Shown: one piece after another, positions 8,955 to 17,629 of the stretch | Layout: every line of letters begins with the position of its first letter | Numbering within the stretch: position 1 is the first letter of the stretch | Notes under the pieces: generated by a model | The model's database searches: none | What the model was told of the DNA's origin: nothing | The model's input: the letters and a program-made list of their open reading frames with translations, nothing else | Program-made: the position numbers and the translations under genes | NCBI GenBank assembly: GCA_903916555.1 | Contig: CAIWXG010000039.1 | Coordinates: forward strand, 1 to 33,326 | DNA length: 33,326 bases | From: an uncultured Bacteroidota bacterium | GTDB taxonomy: Bacteria; Bacteroidota; Bacteroidia; Chitinophagales; Chitinophagaceae | Direction of reading: 5' to 3'

Positions 8955-9014
8955 ATACAAATAAAATAAGGTTACTTTACTTAAAGAAGTTTAGTAACCT
9001 TATTTTATTTGTAT
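8955..9014 (+). terminator. Perfect 22-bp stem-loop terminator after scpB
   Basis: Bases 8955-8976 pair without mismatch with 8993-9014. The 16-base loop holds a further ACTT/AAGT pairing at 8979-8990. A T-rich run follows at 9022-9031. The stem is AT-rich apart from the GGTTACT core and would work in both directions, isolating scpB from the kinase gene downstream. Confidence 0.8.
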
Positions 9015-9053
9015 AATCTATTGTTTTTTTTAATAAATATTATGCCGATAGTT

Positions 9054-9061
9054 TAATTTTG
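9054..9061 (+). promoter_or_regulatory. Candidate -7 element for the kinase gene
   Basis: TAATTTTG matches TAnnTTTG and ends 16 bases before the ATG at 9078. No -33 TTG is seen at the expected spacing; the nearest TTG (9021-9023) is 30 bases away. Confidence 0.4.
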
Positions 9062-9077
9062 TAGAAGAAATAAAACA

Positions 9078-11027
9078 ATGACTGTAACAGGTATTAACAA
9101 CGAAAAATATGAAATAGGCAACGAAATAGGGCGTGGTGGGGAAGGTATTGTATTTGATGTTATTAATAAAAATAATATTGTATTTAAAAAATATATAGAA
9201 CGGCTTAGTACTACTAAAATAGACAAACTATGTTATATGGTGTCTATAAAAAATGCAGTATTAGAGGCTTATTCCGCATGGCCAATTGATGTTGTTAGGG
9301 ATGAAACAGGAGTACCTTGTGGTTTTATAATGAAAAAACTAAAGGCGTTTGTTCCTCTACATGTCATCTTTAGCCCAATGGACCGAAAAAAATATTTTCC
9401 GGATAAGGGATATAATTTTTTGGTTCATGTGGCTCGAAATTTGTCAACTGCATTTTATCAGCTACACGAAGCCGGTGTAATAGCAGGGGATGTAAATGAA
9501 GGTAATATTTTAATAAATACAAATGGGCTTGTATCATTTATTGACTGTGATTCTTTTCAGATAAAAGACACAAAAAATAATTATTTTTTATGCGAAGTTG
9601 GCGTACCAAGATATACACCGCCAGAATTATTAGAACAAGAGTCGTTTACACAAATTATACGAACCGTAAATACAGATAGTTTCTCTTTAAGTGTATTAAT
9701 TTTTCAATTACTGTTTTTAGGTAGGCATCCTTTTGCCGGTAAAAACAATACACAACATGATATAGATGAGGAAACAGCAATAAGACAACATGAATTTGCT
9801 TATTCGCTCGAAAAAAAGAAAAAAAAACTATTGCCACCCAATAATAGTTTACCCATTACAAGTTTGCCTGCAACAGTAGTCGATTTGTTTCACAGAGCAT
9901 TTGAGCAAGAAACAAGACCCGATGCCGCAGAGTGGGTTAAGGCATTAGACAGCTTACTGGCAGAAATGACAACATGTACAATTTCAAGAATACACTCCTA
10001 TCCTGCACAATTAGATAGTTGCCCTTGGTGCGATTTTAAAGCTAAACAAGGCATACTCTTCTTTATAGACAATAGTTATTTGCATACACAAAATGCGCTG
10101 CATGATATTGAAAGTTTTGTACAGGGTTTTGTTGTTGAAAAAATGTTGTTGAAAAAATGGAATGAAACTTTTAGTTACCCTGATATAAAACCAAATATCA
10201 TTCATAAAAAACTACAGCAATCAGCCCTTTTAAAGAAATGGATGGAGCCCATTTTAATAGTTTTGGTAGAATTGCTGCTTTTCTTTTGCTTTCAAACAAA
10301 TTATTTTTTTCTATTTACTATTGTTTTTGGTGCAATTGTTTATTGGGGTCGCAAATATTTCCCATGGCGACAACTATTAATTATAGAACAGGAACGAAGG
10401 AAACAAGAATTGAAACAATTTAAAGAAAGACTATATCAATCTATTAATAGTTATAATCAATCGCAGGATGTTTTAAATTATGAAAAACAGCTAAGTAGTT
10501 TTCAAGAGTATATAACAGCATTTAAAAGCTTACCGGATACTTATATTAAATTAAAGAATACAAAGGAGGAATCTATTTATAATGAACAATTGGCTACCTA
10601 TCTTAAACTATTTGCAATAAACGACTATACAATACCAACTATAGGCTCCGTTAAGAAAACAACCCTTTCTAATTTCGGTATTCAAAATGCTGCAGATATA
10701 TATAAGTTAAGTACCACTAAAATACCTACTATCGGGCCAAAAAATATACAAACATTATTAAGTTGGCAAAGGCAAATGGGTTCCGGCTTTGTTTATATAC
10801 CCGATGCTTACAGAATAGCAATAGGAATGCAGGATGTAGATAAAGAAATAAATAGAATAAAAGCAGATTTAGAAATGAATATAAGAAATGAATATAAATC
10901 GTTGAGTTATTTTAAAGCTACAATTTCTAATCGTTCTACAATTCTGGAAATTCAGATACGGGATTTAGGAAGAAGAGCCTATCAAGCTGAAATTGATTGT
11001 ACTGCTTTTGAAAAAATTGCAGCATAA
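9078..11027 (+). CDS. Membrane-anchored Ser/Thr kinase-like protein with helix-hairpin-helix tail
   Basis: The N-terminal ~295 residues form a eukaryotic-like kinase: glycine loop IGRGGEGIV (17-25), ATP lysine K37/K38, catalytic loop GDVNEGN (D138, N143), DCD (156-158) in place of DFG, and YTPPE (179-183) as the APE equivalent. A CPWC pair (316-319) follows. Residues 391-425 are hydrophobic enough for one or two membrane passes; 430-510 look coiled-coil; two PTIG helix-hairpin-helix units (about 518-566) resemble DNA-binding HhH. This layout resembles the YegI/TerY-P-type kinases, usually encoded beside a PP2C phosphatase and a VWA protein. Neither is adjacent here. Since GDVNEGN replaces HRDxxxxN, activity is likely but unproven. 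Substrate unknown. Confidence 0.82.
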   Translation: MTVTGINNEKYEIGNEIGRGGEGIVFDVINKNNIVFKKYIERLSTTKIDKLCYMVSIKNAVLEAYSAWPIDVVRDETGVPCGFIMKKLKAFVPLHVIFSPMDRKKYFPDKGYNFLVHVARNLSTAFYQLHEAGVIAGDVNEGNILINTNGLVSFIDCDSFQIKDTKNNYFLCEVGVPRYTPPELLEQESFTQIIRTVNTDSFSLSVLIFQLLFLGRHPFAGKNNTQHDIDEETAIRQHEFAYSLEKKKKKLLPPNNSLPITSLPATVVDLFHRAFEQETRPDAAEWVKALDSLLAEMTTCTISRIHSYPAQLDSCPWCDFKAKQGILFFIDNSYLHTQNALHDIESFVQGFVVEKMLLKKWNETFSYPDIKPNIIHKKLQQSALLKKWMEPILIVLVELLLFFCFQTNYFFLFTIVFGAIVYWGRKYFPWRQLLIIEQERRKQELKQFKERLYQSINSYNQSQDVLNYEKQLSSFQEYITAFKSLPDTYIKLKNTKEESIYNEQLATYLKLFAINDYTIPTIGSVKKTTLSNFGIQNAADIYKLSTTKIPTIGPKNIQTLLSWQRQMGSGFVYIPDAYRIAIGMQDVDKEINRIKADLEMNIRNEYKSLSYFKATISNRSTILEIQIRDLGRRAYQAEIDCTAFEKIAA

Positions 11028-11042
11028 AAAATCAGAAAGGCA

Positions 11043-11240
11043 TCACTTTAATTTGCCGGCATTTTTTAATTTCTCAATTATTTTTTCGATAGGTGTTTTT
11101 TCTTCTTTTTTTCTTATCTCTAACATTAGTTCGTATAATAGATTTTCTATTTGAACATAGTTTTCTTCTAATGTTAAAAGTTCCAATACGATAGCTTTTT
11201 TTTCGTTGTGTTCGTCGGCAATATAGCTTACTCCTTTCAT
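11043..11240 (-). CDS. Small antitoxin-like protein without a toxin partner
   Basis: The 65-residue protein has an N-terminal strand pattern (KGVSYIADEHNEKKAIVLEL), then helices with many Glu/Lys, ending in IEKIIEKLKNAGKLK. I do not recognise it surely; it resembles short Bacteroidota antitoxin-like proteins found ahead of RelE/ParE toxins. Here the space downstream holds only the convergent end of the kinase gene 15 bases away, so no toxin follows. A good promoter (11270-11299) supports that it is a real expressed gene. It may be an orphan antitoxin or a regulator. Confidence 0.55.
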   Translation of the reverse strand: MKGVSYIADEHNEKKAIVLELLTLEENYVQIENLLYELMLEIRKKEEKTPIEKIIEKLKNAGKLK

Positions 11241-11575
11241 GTAAATTGTTTATAATTCTGAATTTTTTGCAAATGTATTAAAATGAAATCACTATACAAT
11301 ATTTTAGCTTTTATTTAACATTTATATTGTACAATAGATGGGTGTATTCACAATTTTTTGTTAACAATAATAGGTATTGGTGTATCTTAGTCAAAATTTA
11401 TCATTTCACCCGTACCAATATTGCTGAAAATAAGATTATACTAATAAATAATCATTTTTTTTTGGTAAAATTTAATCATATTTGTACTTTAAAAAACCTG
11501 TCGTCATACAATAATGGAATTTATTGTTTACTTTCAATTTTTAAATAGCTATAAAATACATTTAAAATAGCATAT
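11241..11575. other. Divergent intergenic region with promoter and inverted repeat
   Basis: The 335 bases separate the small antitoxin-like gene from the GH20 gene. They hold the minus-strand promoter at 11270-11299 and an inverted repeat TACAATAT (11295-11302) / ATATTGTA (11324-11331). An open frame at 11327-11548 (+) has unnatural-looking, AT-driven composition and is not called. Confidence 0.5.
11270..11299 (-). promoter_or_regulatory. Full Bacteroidota-type promoter for the antitoxin-like gene
   Basis: On the minus strand it reads TTG (11297-11299), 19 bases, then TACATTTG (11270-11277), matching both the -33 and -7 elements with normal spacing. Transcription would start near 11264, giving a leader of about 24 nt. 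The inverted repeat at 11295-11331 overlaps the -33 element and could be an operator. Confidence 0.55.
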
Positions 11576-13462
11576 ATGAAACACGCAAAATATATTTTTT
11601 TAATTCTGTTTTTTTTTAATTGCATAAGTGTAAATGCACAAAGTTACGACCCCTATATTGGTATTATTCCGGCTCCGGTATCTGTAAAGCAAAATACAGG
11701 TGTATTTAAGTTAACACCCGAAACATTTATACTCGTTGATGCACCGGATGACAAAGCGGTATTATTTTTTAAAGAATATATAAAAAAGGCAGGGTACGGC
11801 AATGGTTTTACCGACATTTCTAATATTGACAAAAAAACAGGACTGACAAATTCAATAAAAATTTTAACAAATTTCAAATCTACTATACCAAATGATGGAT
11901 ATGAGTTGACTGTTACCGAAAATCAAATTACACTTAGTGGCAAAGGTGCCGGTCTTTTTTACGGAATCCAAACACTTATACAACTAATGGATAGCAAAAA
12001 AGCAGGTTATGCAACCTTGCAATGTGCTATAATTAAAGATAATCCTCGTTTTGCATACAGAGGTATGCACCTTGATGTAGCCCGACATTTTTTTGATGTA
12101 AATTTTATTAAGAAATATCTTGATGTAATGGCAGCCTACAAGCTCAATTATTTTCATTGGCACTTAACCGACGACCAAGGGTGGCGAATAGAAATAAAAA
12201 AATACCCAAAACTAACAGAAATTGGCAGCAAAAGAGCCCAAACTAAAGTTGGAAACGCTATTGGTAATGACTCTGATTTATATGATAATATCCCATATAG
12301 TGGTTTTTATACGCAAGAAGAAATTAAAGATATTGTAGAATATGCTGATAAGAGATATATTACTATAGTACCCGAGATTGAAATGCCCGGGCATTCTTTA
12401 GCAGCAATAGCATCTTACCCCGAAATGAGTTGCCACCCAAATATACCCTATAAAGTTGGTGAAAACTGGGGGGTTACCACAGATGTGCTTTGCCCCAATG
12501 ATGCTACTTATAGAATATTACAAGATGTACTTTCTGAAATTGTGGGTTTATTTCCGGGCAAGTATGTACATATTGGTGGCGATGAGTGCCCTAAGGATGC
12601 TTGGAGAGCATCTGAATTTTGTCAGCAATTGATTAGAGACCAAAGATTAAGAGATGAAAACGGATTGCAAAGTTATTTTATACAGCAAATACAAAAATAT
12701 CTAAATGCACGAAGCAGAACTATAATAGGGTGGGATGAAATTTTAGAGGGTGGTTTGGCATCTAATGCAGTAGTTATGAGCTGGCGAGGCGAGGCTGGTG
12801 GAATTGCCGCTGCACAATTAAACCATGATGTAATAATGACACCTAATAGTGGAGGTTTGTATTTTGACCATTCCCAGTCAAAATCTCAACAAGAGCCATT
12901 ATCAATTGGCGGCTACTCACCATTATGGAAAATATACAATTACGACCCTGTACCCACTGCATTAAATGCAGAGCAACAAAAACATGTTATAGGTGTACAA
13001 GCAAATTTGTGGACAGAATATATTGCAACAAATGCAAAAGCAGAATATATGCTGTTACCTAGAATGTTGGCACTTGCAGAAATAGCCTGGTCTCCTAAAG
13101 CAAACAAAGATTACATAAATTTTTCGGAGCAAAGGGTAGCAAGACATTTACCCCGTTTAGATGCACAAGGATATGATTACCGAGTGCCGGAAGCAATTGG
13201 TGCTGATGACACTACTTTATATGGAGAAACGTTTAAAGTTGTACTTAAAGAACCAGTGCAAGGAGCTAAAATTTATTATACAATTGATGGTTATACACCT
13301 CGCGAAACAGATTTCTTATATACAAAACCTATTACTATTGCTGTACCAAAAAAGAAAAGAATTGACCTGCAAACAATTACAATAACAACTACAGGCAAAA
13401 GAAGTAACGTTACACATACTTATCTTGAAAATGGAGTTGTGCCGGATTTTGGTGATAAATAA
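11576..13462 (+). CDS. Secreted beta-N-acetylhexosaminidase (GH20)
   Basis: The enzyme removes terminal beta-linked GlcNAc/GalNAc from chitin oligomers or glycans by substrate-assisted catalysis. A signal peptide ends at NAQ (1-22). A GH20b N-terminal domain (about 27-155) precedes the catalytic barrel (about 158-500), which carries YRGMHLDVARHF, NYFHWHLTDDQGWRIEI (191-207), VPEIEMPGHS (265-274) and the catalytic pair D336-E337 in HIGGDECPKDAW. A small C-terminal CHB_HEX_C-like domain (about 545-625) has the IYYTIDGYTPRE motif. The length, 628, is usual for Bacteroidota. It is 44 bases ahead of ligA on the same strand; a shared transcript is possible but functionally unlinked. Confidence 0.94.
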   Translation: MKHAKYIFLILFFFNCISVNAQSYDPYIGIIPAPVSVKQNTGVFKLTPETFILVDAPDDKAVLFFKEYIKKAGYGNGFTDISNIDKKTGLTNSIKILTNFKSTIPNDGYELTVTENQITLSGKGAGLFYGIQTLIQLMDSKKAGYATLQCAIIKDNPRFAYRGMHLDVARHFFDVNFIKKYLDVMAAYKLNYFHWHLTDDQGWRIEIKKYPKLTEIGSKRAQTKVGNAIGNDSDLYDNIPYSGFYTQEEIKDIVEYADKRYITIVPEIEMPGHSLAAIASYPEMSCHPNIPYKVGENWGVTTDVLCPNDATYRILQDVLSEIVGLFPGKYVHIGGDECPKDAWRASEFCQQLIRDQRLRDENGLQSYFIQQIQKYLNARSRTIIGWDEILEGGLASNAVVMSWRGEAGGIAAAQLNHDVIMTPNSGGLYFDHSQSKSQQEPLSIGGYSPLWKIYNYDPVPTALNAEQQKHVIGVQANLWTEYIATNAKAEYMLLPRMLALAEIAWSPKANKDYINFSEQRVARHLPRLDAQGYDYRVPEAIGADDTTLYGETFKVVLKEPVQGAKIYYTIDGYTPRETDFLYTKPITIAVPKKKRIDLQTITITTTGKRSNVTHTYLENGVVPDFGDK

Positions 13463-13506
13463 AGGTTTCAGTTTTTTATAACTTTAATAATTTATTTCTA
13501 TTTGCG

Positions 13507-15603
13507 ATGTATAATACTATAAACGAAAAACGACTTTATGAACTTGCAAAAAAATTATTGCAAAAAGAGGTTTTAGATGTACAAATAGCTGTAAACCAGT
13601 TGCGTGAAGTAATTAATTATGCCGATTGGAAATACTATGTGCAGAGTGAGTCGGTAATTGCCGATTTTGAATATGATGTTTTATTGAAGCTACTAAAAGA
13701 GCTAGAAGAAAAACGCCCCGATTTACTTAGCCCCGATTCCCCTACTCAGCGAATTTCAGCAGGGTTAAGCGAGCGTTTTCCAGCTGTAAGCCATTTAGTA
13801 CCCATGCTTAGTTTAGATAATACTTATAATGCAGACGACCTAAATGACTGGGACAAAAGATGCCGCGAGTTTATTGATGAAACAGAAGTAATAGAATATT
13901 GTGTAGAACCTAAATATGATGGTGCAAGTATTTCGTTGATATACGATAATGGTTTATTGTTGCGCGGTGCCACAAGAGGCGATGGAGTTATGGGCGAAGA
14001 GGTAACCTTAAACATACGACAGATAATGTCTGTTCCTCTTTCTGCCGATTTTATAAAACAAGGTATAAACCAGATTGAAATAAGAGGCGAAATTGTTATA
14101 CATAAAGACAAATTTGAGGCTTTTAATAAACAACGTATTTCCGAAGGGCTTGCTCCTTTGGCAAATCCTCGCAATGCCGCATCGGGTACGCTAAGAATGT
14201 TAGACCCTGCCGAAGTGCGTAAAAGAGGTTTAAGTGCTTTGCTGTATCATGTAAGTTTTTATTCAGTTACGGCAAATAAAGAAAAACCATACCAATTAAA
14301 TACGCACTACGATACACTGCAATGGCTATATACTTTAGGATTTCCAACTCCTGCAAAGGAAATGAAAGTTTTTAAACATATAAATGAAGTAATAGCGTAT
14401 TGTCATGAATTTGAACAGCATAGGGACGAGTTACCATTTGAAGTTGATGGGCTTGTAATAAAGGTAAATAATATTGCTATGCAAGAAAAAATGGGCATGA
14501 CAACCCATCATCCCCGTTGGGCTGTGGCATATAAATTTAAAGCCAGGCAAGCCACAAGCAAATTATTAAAAGTAGAATTTCAGGTAGGACGCACAGGTGC
14601 AATCACCCCTGTTGCTAAAATAACCCCTGTGCCGATAGGCGGTGTTACTGTTTCTTCTATATCTTTATTTAATGAAGATGTGGTGAGAGAAAAAGATGTA
14701 AGAATAGGCGATACCGTTTTGGTGGAAAGAGCAGGCGATGTAATACCTTATATTGTAAAACCATTAATAGAATTACGAACAGGTGAAGAAGAAGAAATAA
14801 AATTTCCTGTAAATTGCCCTGCTTGTAATGGCTTACTTGAAAAACAGCCCGATGAAGCAGCTTGGCGTTGTATAAATAGGAGTTGCCCGGTACAAGTAAT
14901 AGAAAAACTAATACACTTTGCAAGTAAAGACGCAATGGATATTAGAAATATGGGAACTGCTAATGTACAGAAATTCTTTGATTTAGAATTACTTAAAGAT
15001 ATACCGGGCATCTATACAATTGATTGGGATAAGATAAAGATGATGGGTGGTTTTGGTGAAAAATCGGTTACTAACTTGCAGCAAGCAATAGAAAACTCTA
15101 AAAAACAGCCGTTAAACAGAGTAATTTATGGTTTAGGCATTCGGTATGTAGGCGAAAATACATCTAAAATATTAGCTTCTGCCGTAGCAAATATTCGAGA
15201 ACTCTATGATTGGGATATTGAAAAATTAACTACTCTTGGCGATGTTGGTCCTAAAGTAGCCACATCGGTTGCAGACTTTTTTAGCCGTATAGAAAACCGT
15301 AATACAATTGATTTGCTAGAAGCTGCCGGAGTAAATATGATTAATGAGCATAAATCGCAACCAAAAACCGAAGGTGCATTAAATGGCAAGTCTTTTTTGT
15401 TTACAGGCACATTGGCAAAACTAAAAAGAAGTAATGCAGAAGCAATGGTTGAAGAAAAAGGCGGAACGATATTAGGTGGAGTAAGCAGTAAATTAAATTA
15501 TTTAGTAGTTGGTACTGATGCGGGGTCTAAATTAGAAAAAGCTAAGAAATTAGGAACAGTAAATATTTTAACGGAAGATGAGTTTTCAGAACTAATTCAA
15601 TAA
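13507..15603 (+). CDS. ligA: NAD-dependent DNA ligase
   Basis: LigA seals nicks in DNA during replication and repair, using NAD as adenylate donor. The 698-residue protein has the Ia domain at the N-terminus, the adenylation motif EPKYDGAS (K136 is the lysine that is adenylated), RGDGVMGEEVT, an OB fold (VGRTGAITPVAKI), a four-cysteine zinc finger (CPAC...C...CP, about 440-462), a helix-hairpin-helix domain (about 475-600) and a C-terminal BRCT domain (about 620-698, GKSFLFTGTLAKLKR). All domains are intact and the length is normal. It is convergent with the BatD-like fragment, 15 bases between stops. Confidence 0.96.
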   Translation: MYNTINEKRLYELAKKLLQKEVLDVQIAVNQLREVINYADWKYYVQSESVIADFEYDVLLKLLKELEEKRPDLLSPDSPTQRISAGLSERFPAVSHLVPMLSLDNTYNADDLNDWDKRCREFIDETEVIEYCVEPKYDGASISLIYDNGLLLRGATRGDGVMGEEVTLNIRQIMSVPLSADFIKQGINQIEIRGEIVIHKDKFEAFNKQRISEGLAPLANPRNAASGTLRMLDPAEVRKRGLSALLYHVSFYSVTANKEKPYQLNTHYDTLQWLYTLGFPTPAKEMKVFKHINEVIAYCHEFEQHRDELPFEVDGLVIKVNNIAMQEKMGMTTHHPRWAVAYKFKARQATSKLLKVEFQVGRTGAITPVAKITPVPIGGVTVSSISLFNEDVVREKDVRIGDTVLVERAGDVIPYIVKPLIELRTGEEEEIKFPVNCPACNGLLEKQPDEAAWRCINRSCPVQVIEKLIHFASKDAMDIRNMGTANVQKFFDLELLKDIPGIYTIDWDKIKMMGGFGEKSVTNLQQAIENSKKQPLNRVIYGLGIRYVGENTSKILASAVANIRELYDWDIEKLTTLGDVGPKVATSVADFFSRIENRNTIDLLEAAGVNMINEHKSQPKTEGALNGKSFLFTGTLAKLKRSNAEAMVEEKGGTILGGVSSKLNYLVVGTDAGSKLEKAKKLGTVNILTEDEFSELIQ

Positions 15604-15618
15604 TAACGGTGTTGCTTT

Positions 15619-16077
15619 TCATCTCACAAAATTATAATTGCAATATTTCTGTGATAAAATATGTAATTTAGATTTTGATAATGTACCGGAAACAACCTGA
15701 ATATTTATGGGGTTTGATTGATAAATAATACCATCAGCATCTTTGGCTACAGCAGGCAAAATGATAAATGAACCTTCGTGCTTAGGACGCAAAATGTATG
15801 TAAGAGATACATTGTGCGAATTAATTGTCTTATCTCCTATCGTAGCAGAATGGAAGCTTTGAGACTGAAACGGACCTTGCACAACAATAAAATCGTTACT
15901 TATAGCAGGTGTAATACTTATTAATTTATGGACATCTGTTACCGTATAATCAAGTTGAAATTCGTCATCCAAACCTAATTTAGTTGTAGAAGGTGTAACC
16001 GTAAAAACAACATTTTGAGCTAAGATATCGCAATGGATAGTACATAACAACAAATAAATTAAGCCAAAGCGCCACAT
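15619..16077 (-). CDS. BatD-like N-terminal domain protein (possibly truncated)
   Basis: A signal peptide (about 1-20, ending DILAQ) is followed by an Ig-like domain with FTVTPSTTKLGLDDEFQLDYTV, an FIVVQGPFQSQSF segment and a TYILRPKHEGSFIILPAVA strand pair. This is the pattern of the first domain of BatD, the periplasmic partner of BatA/B in the aerotolerance-type operon. Full BatD proteins are roughly 550-600 residues with a C-terminal membrane segment; this one stops at 152, right next to ligA. The last ~20 residues (KSKLHILSQKYCNYNFVR) lack the family pattern. It is probably a 3'-truncated remnant, or a stand-alone single-domain paralogue. Confidence 0.6.
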   Translation of the reverse strand: MWRFGLIYLLLCTIHCDILAQNVVFTVTPSTTKLGLDDEFQLDYTVTDVHKLISITPAISNDFIVVQGPFQSQSFHSATIGDKTINSHNVSLTYILRPKHEGSFIILPAVAKDADGIIYQSNPINIQVVSGTLSKSKLHILSQKYCNYNFVR

Positions 16078-16601
16078 ACTTTTTCTATAATTTTAGATAC
16101 ATACAAAAGTATAAGTAAATAAGATTAGAGAAAAAAACGGAGGTTAAATCTGCGTTAAAAAGCCTTCTTGATATTCACATTTAACAGGTTGCAAAATACG
16201 AAATCAAGTTTTTAACCGAAATACCTGTATTGTCAATGGTTTAGGAAGATAAAGAGGTGAAAAAAGTAATAATTAGGTAACAAGTTTTACATATACAGAC
16301 CTAAATTGTTGCAAATTTTGTTTGGGTGGGAAGCAGTTAGTTTTTGTTATTCCTTTTTACATGGCAGTATTTCAAAGAAGTACGAATTAAATCTAATAAA
16401 TTTCGTGCTGTTATAAGAGAAATAAAGTTTTAATAACTCTTTTGTTTTTTTAGTTGAAAAAATAGCCTTTTGGGGTAGTGCTGCCTTGTAATTATTATTT
16501 TCACATAAAACAAGCAAATTCAAGTCCGTAAGTGTTTTGGATAAAAGAAAGAGCATAAAATTAAATATTTTATATTTGGCAAAACAGGCTACTAAAAATA
16601 A
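16078..16601. other. Intergenic region without a convincing gene
   Basis: The 524 bases contain no recognised gene, RNA or clear repeat. A 69-codon minus-strand frame at 16347-16556 has no family resemblance I can see. A TATATTTG element at 16571-16578 near the right end probably belongs to the Rpn-family gene. Confidence 0.5.
16571..16578 (+). promoter_or_regulatory. Candidate -7 element for the Rpn-family gene
   Basis: TATATTTG matches TAnnTTTG, 23 bases before the ATG at 16602 and 59 before the alternative ATG at 16638. No TTG at the expected -33 spacing. Confidence 0.4.
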
Positions 16602-17546
16602 ATGCCTAAATTTGCAAAAGATACAAATAAACGGATAATGGCAAAATATATAGACATCTTTACAGATTATGGGTTTAAGAAGATTTTTGGGGAAGAGGCA
16701 AATAAGAATTTCCTTATTGATTTTCTTAATTCCTTATTGCCTGATGCACCTATTAAAGACTTAACTTTTAAGAACACAGAGCAATTACCCGTAACACTCA
16801 TTGAACGTAAAGCGGTTTATGATATCTATTGCGAAAATGAACTAGGTGAAAAATTTATTGTAGAGCTACAAAAAGCCAAGCAGAATTATTTTATGGAGCG
16901 CACCATATATTATTCTACATTCCCTATTAGTGGGCAGGCACTAAAGGGTGAGTGGGACTATAACCTGAAAGCCGTTTATTGTATTGGTATATTGGATTTT
17001 AAATTTAGTCCCGATAACTATCGGGATACAAATGAAGGGGAAATGGGCGAAGTTGTACATACACATACCCTAAAAAACCAAAATAATAGGCAGGTATATG
17101 ACAAGCTAACCTATATTTATTTAGAAATGCCCAATTTCTGTAAAGAGGAGCATGAGTTGAAAACCCGTCTTGACCAATGGCTTTTCTTTATCAAAAACCT
17201 TGAAACTTTTACAGTGATACCGGAAATATTTAAAAATGATGGTGTATTTATAGAGGCTATAGAAAAAGCAGAACTATCAAAGATGAGCGAGGAGGCGCAG
17301 GCAATCTATTTTGCAGGGCTGAAAGCCTACCGCGACAATTACTCAATTATGAAAACCGCAATGAGTGAAGGTATGGAAAAAGGCATTGAAAAAGGCGAAG
17401 CAAACAAAGAAAAATATGCAGAAGAAAAAGCGAAGGCAAAACAGTTGGAAATGGCAAAAAACTGCCTAAAAAATGGTTTGAGCATAGAAATGACAGTAAA
17501 ACTAACTGGTCTTACCGAGGATGAAATTAAGGATATTGCTATATAA
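16602..17546 (+). CDS. Rpn-family recombination-promoting nuclease (PD-(D/E)XK)
   Basis: The protein belongs to the Rpn/PF12784 group, DNA nucleases once called putative transposases and linked to RecA-independent recombination. The N-terminal signature KYIDIFTDYGFKKIFGEEAN and the nuclease core YDIYCENELGEKFIVELQKAK (D and E-x-Q of the PD-(D/E)XK fold) are clear. The C-terminal ~70 residues are a Lys/Glu-rich helix (EGMEKGIEKGEANKEKYAEE) followed by a small helical unit (NGLSIEMTVKLTGLTEDEI), as usual. Most relatives start at MAKYIDIF, so the true start may be 16638 (residue 13), although the upstream ATG is also open. Such genes are commonly multicopy and sit in isolation, as here. Confidence 0.88.
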   Translation: MPKFAKDTNKRIMAKYIDIFTDYGFKKIFGEEANKNFLIDFLNSLLPDAPIKDLTFKNTEQLPVTLIERKAVYDIYCENELGEKFIVELQKAKQNYFMERTIYYSTFPISGQALKGEWDYNLKAVYCIGILDFKFSPDNYRDTNEGEMGEVVHTHTLKNQNNRQVYDKLTYIYLEMPNFCKEEHELKTRLDQWLFFIKNLETFTVIPEIFKNDGVFIEAIEKAELSKMSEEAQAIYFAGLKAYRDNYSIMKTAMSEGMEKGIEKGEANKEKYAEEKAKAKQLEMAKNCLKNGLSIEMTVKLTGLTEDEIKDIAI

Positions 17547-17629
17547 CCCTGTTTATATTTGTGGGTTTAAAAATTAGGCTCATAAAGAAAGGATTTTGAT
17601 TCATGAGTGAGATGCTTGATTTCTTTATT

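Noticed and set aside
11327-11548. 73-codon plus-strand ORF
   Set aside because: Composition is driven by AT-rich DNA, no family resemblance, and it fills the promoter region between two divergent genes.
16347-16556. 69-codon minus-strand ORF in the gap before the Rpn gene
   Set aside because: No recognisable domain, no good promoter; low-complexity composition. It cannot be excluded fully.
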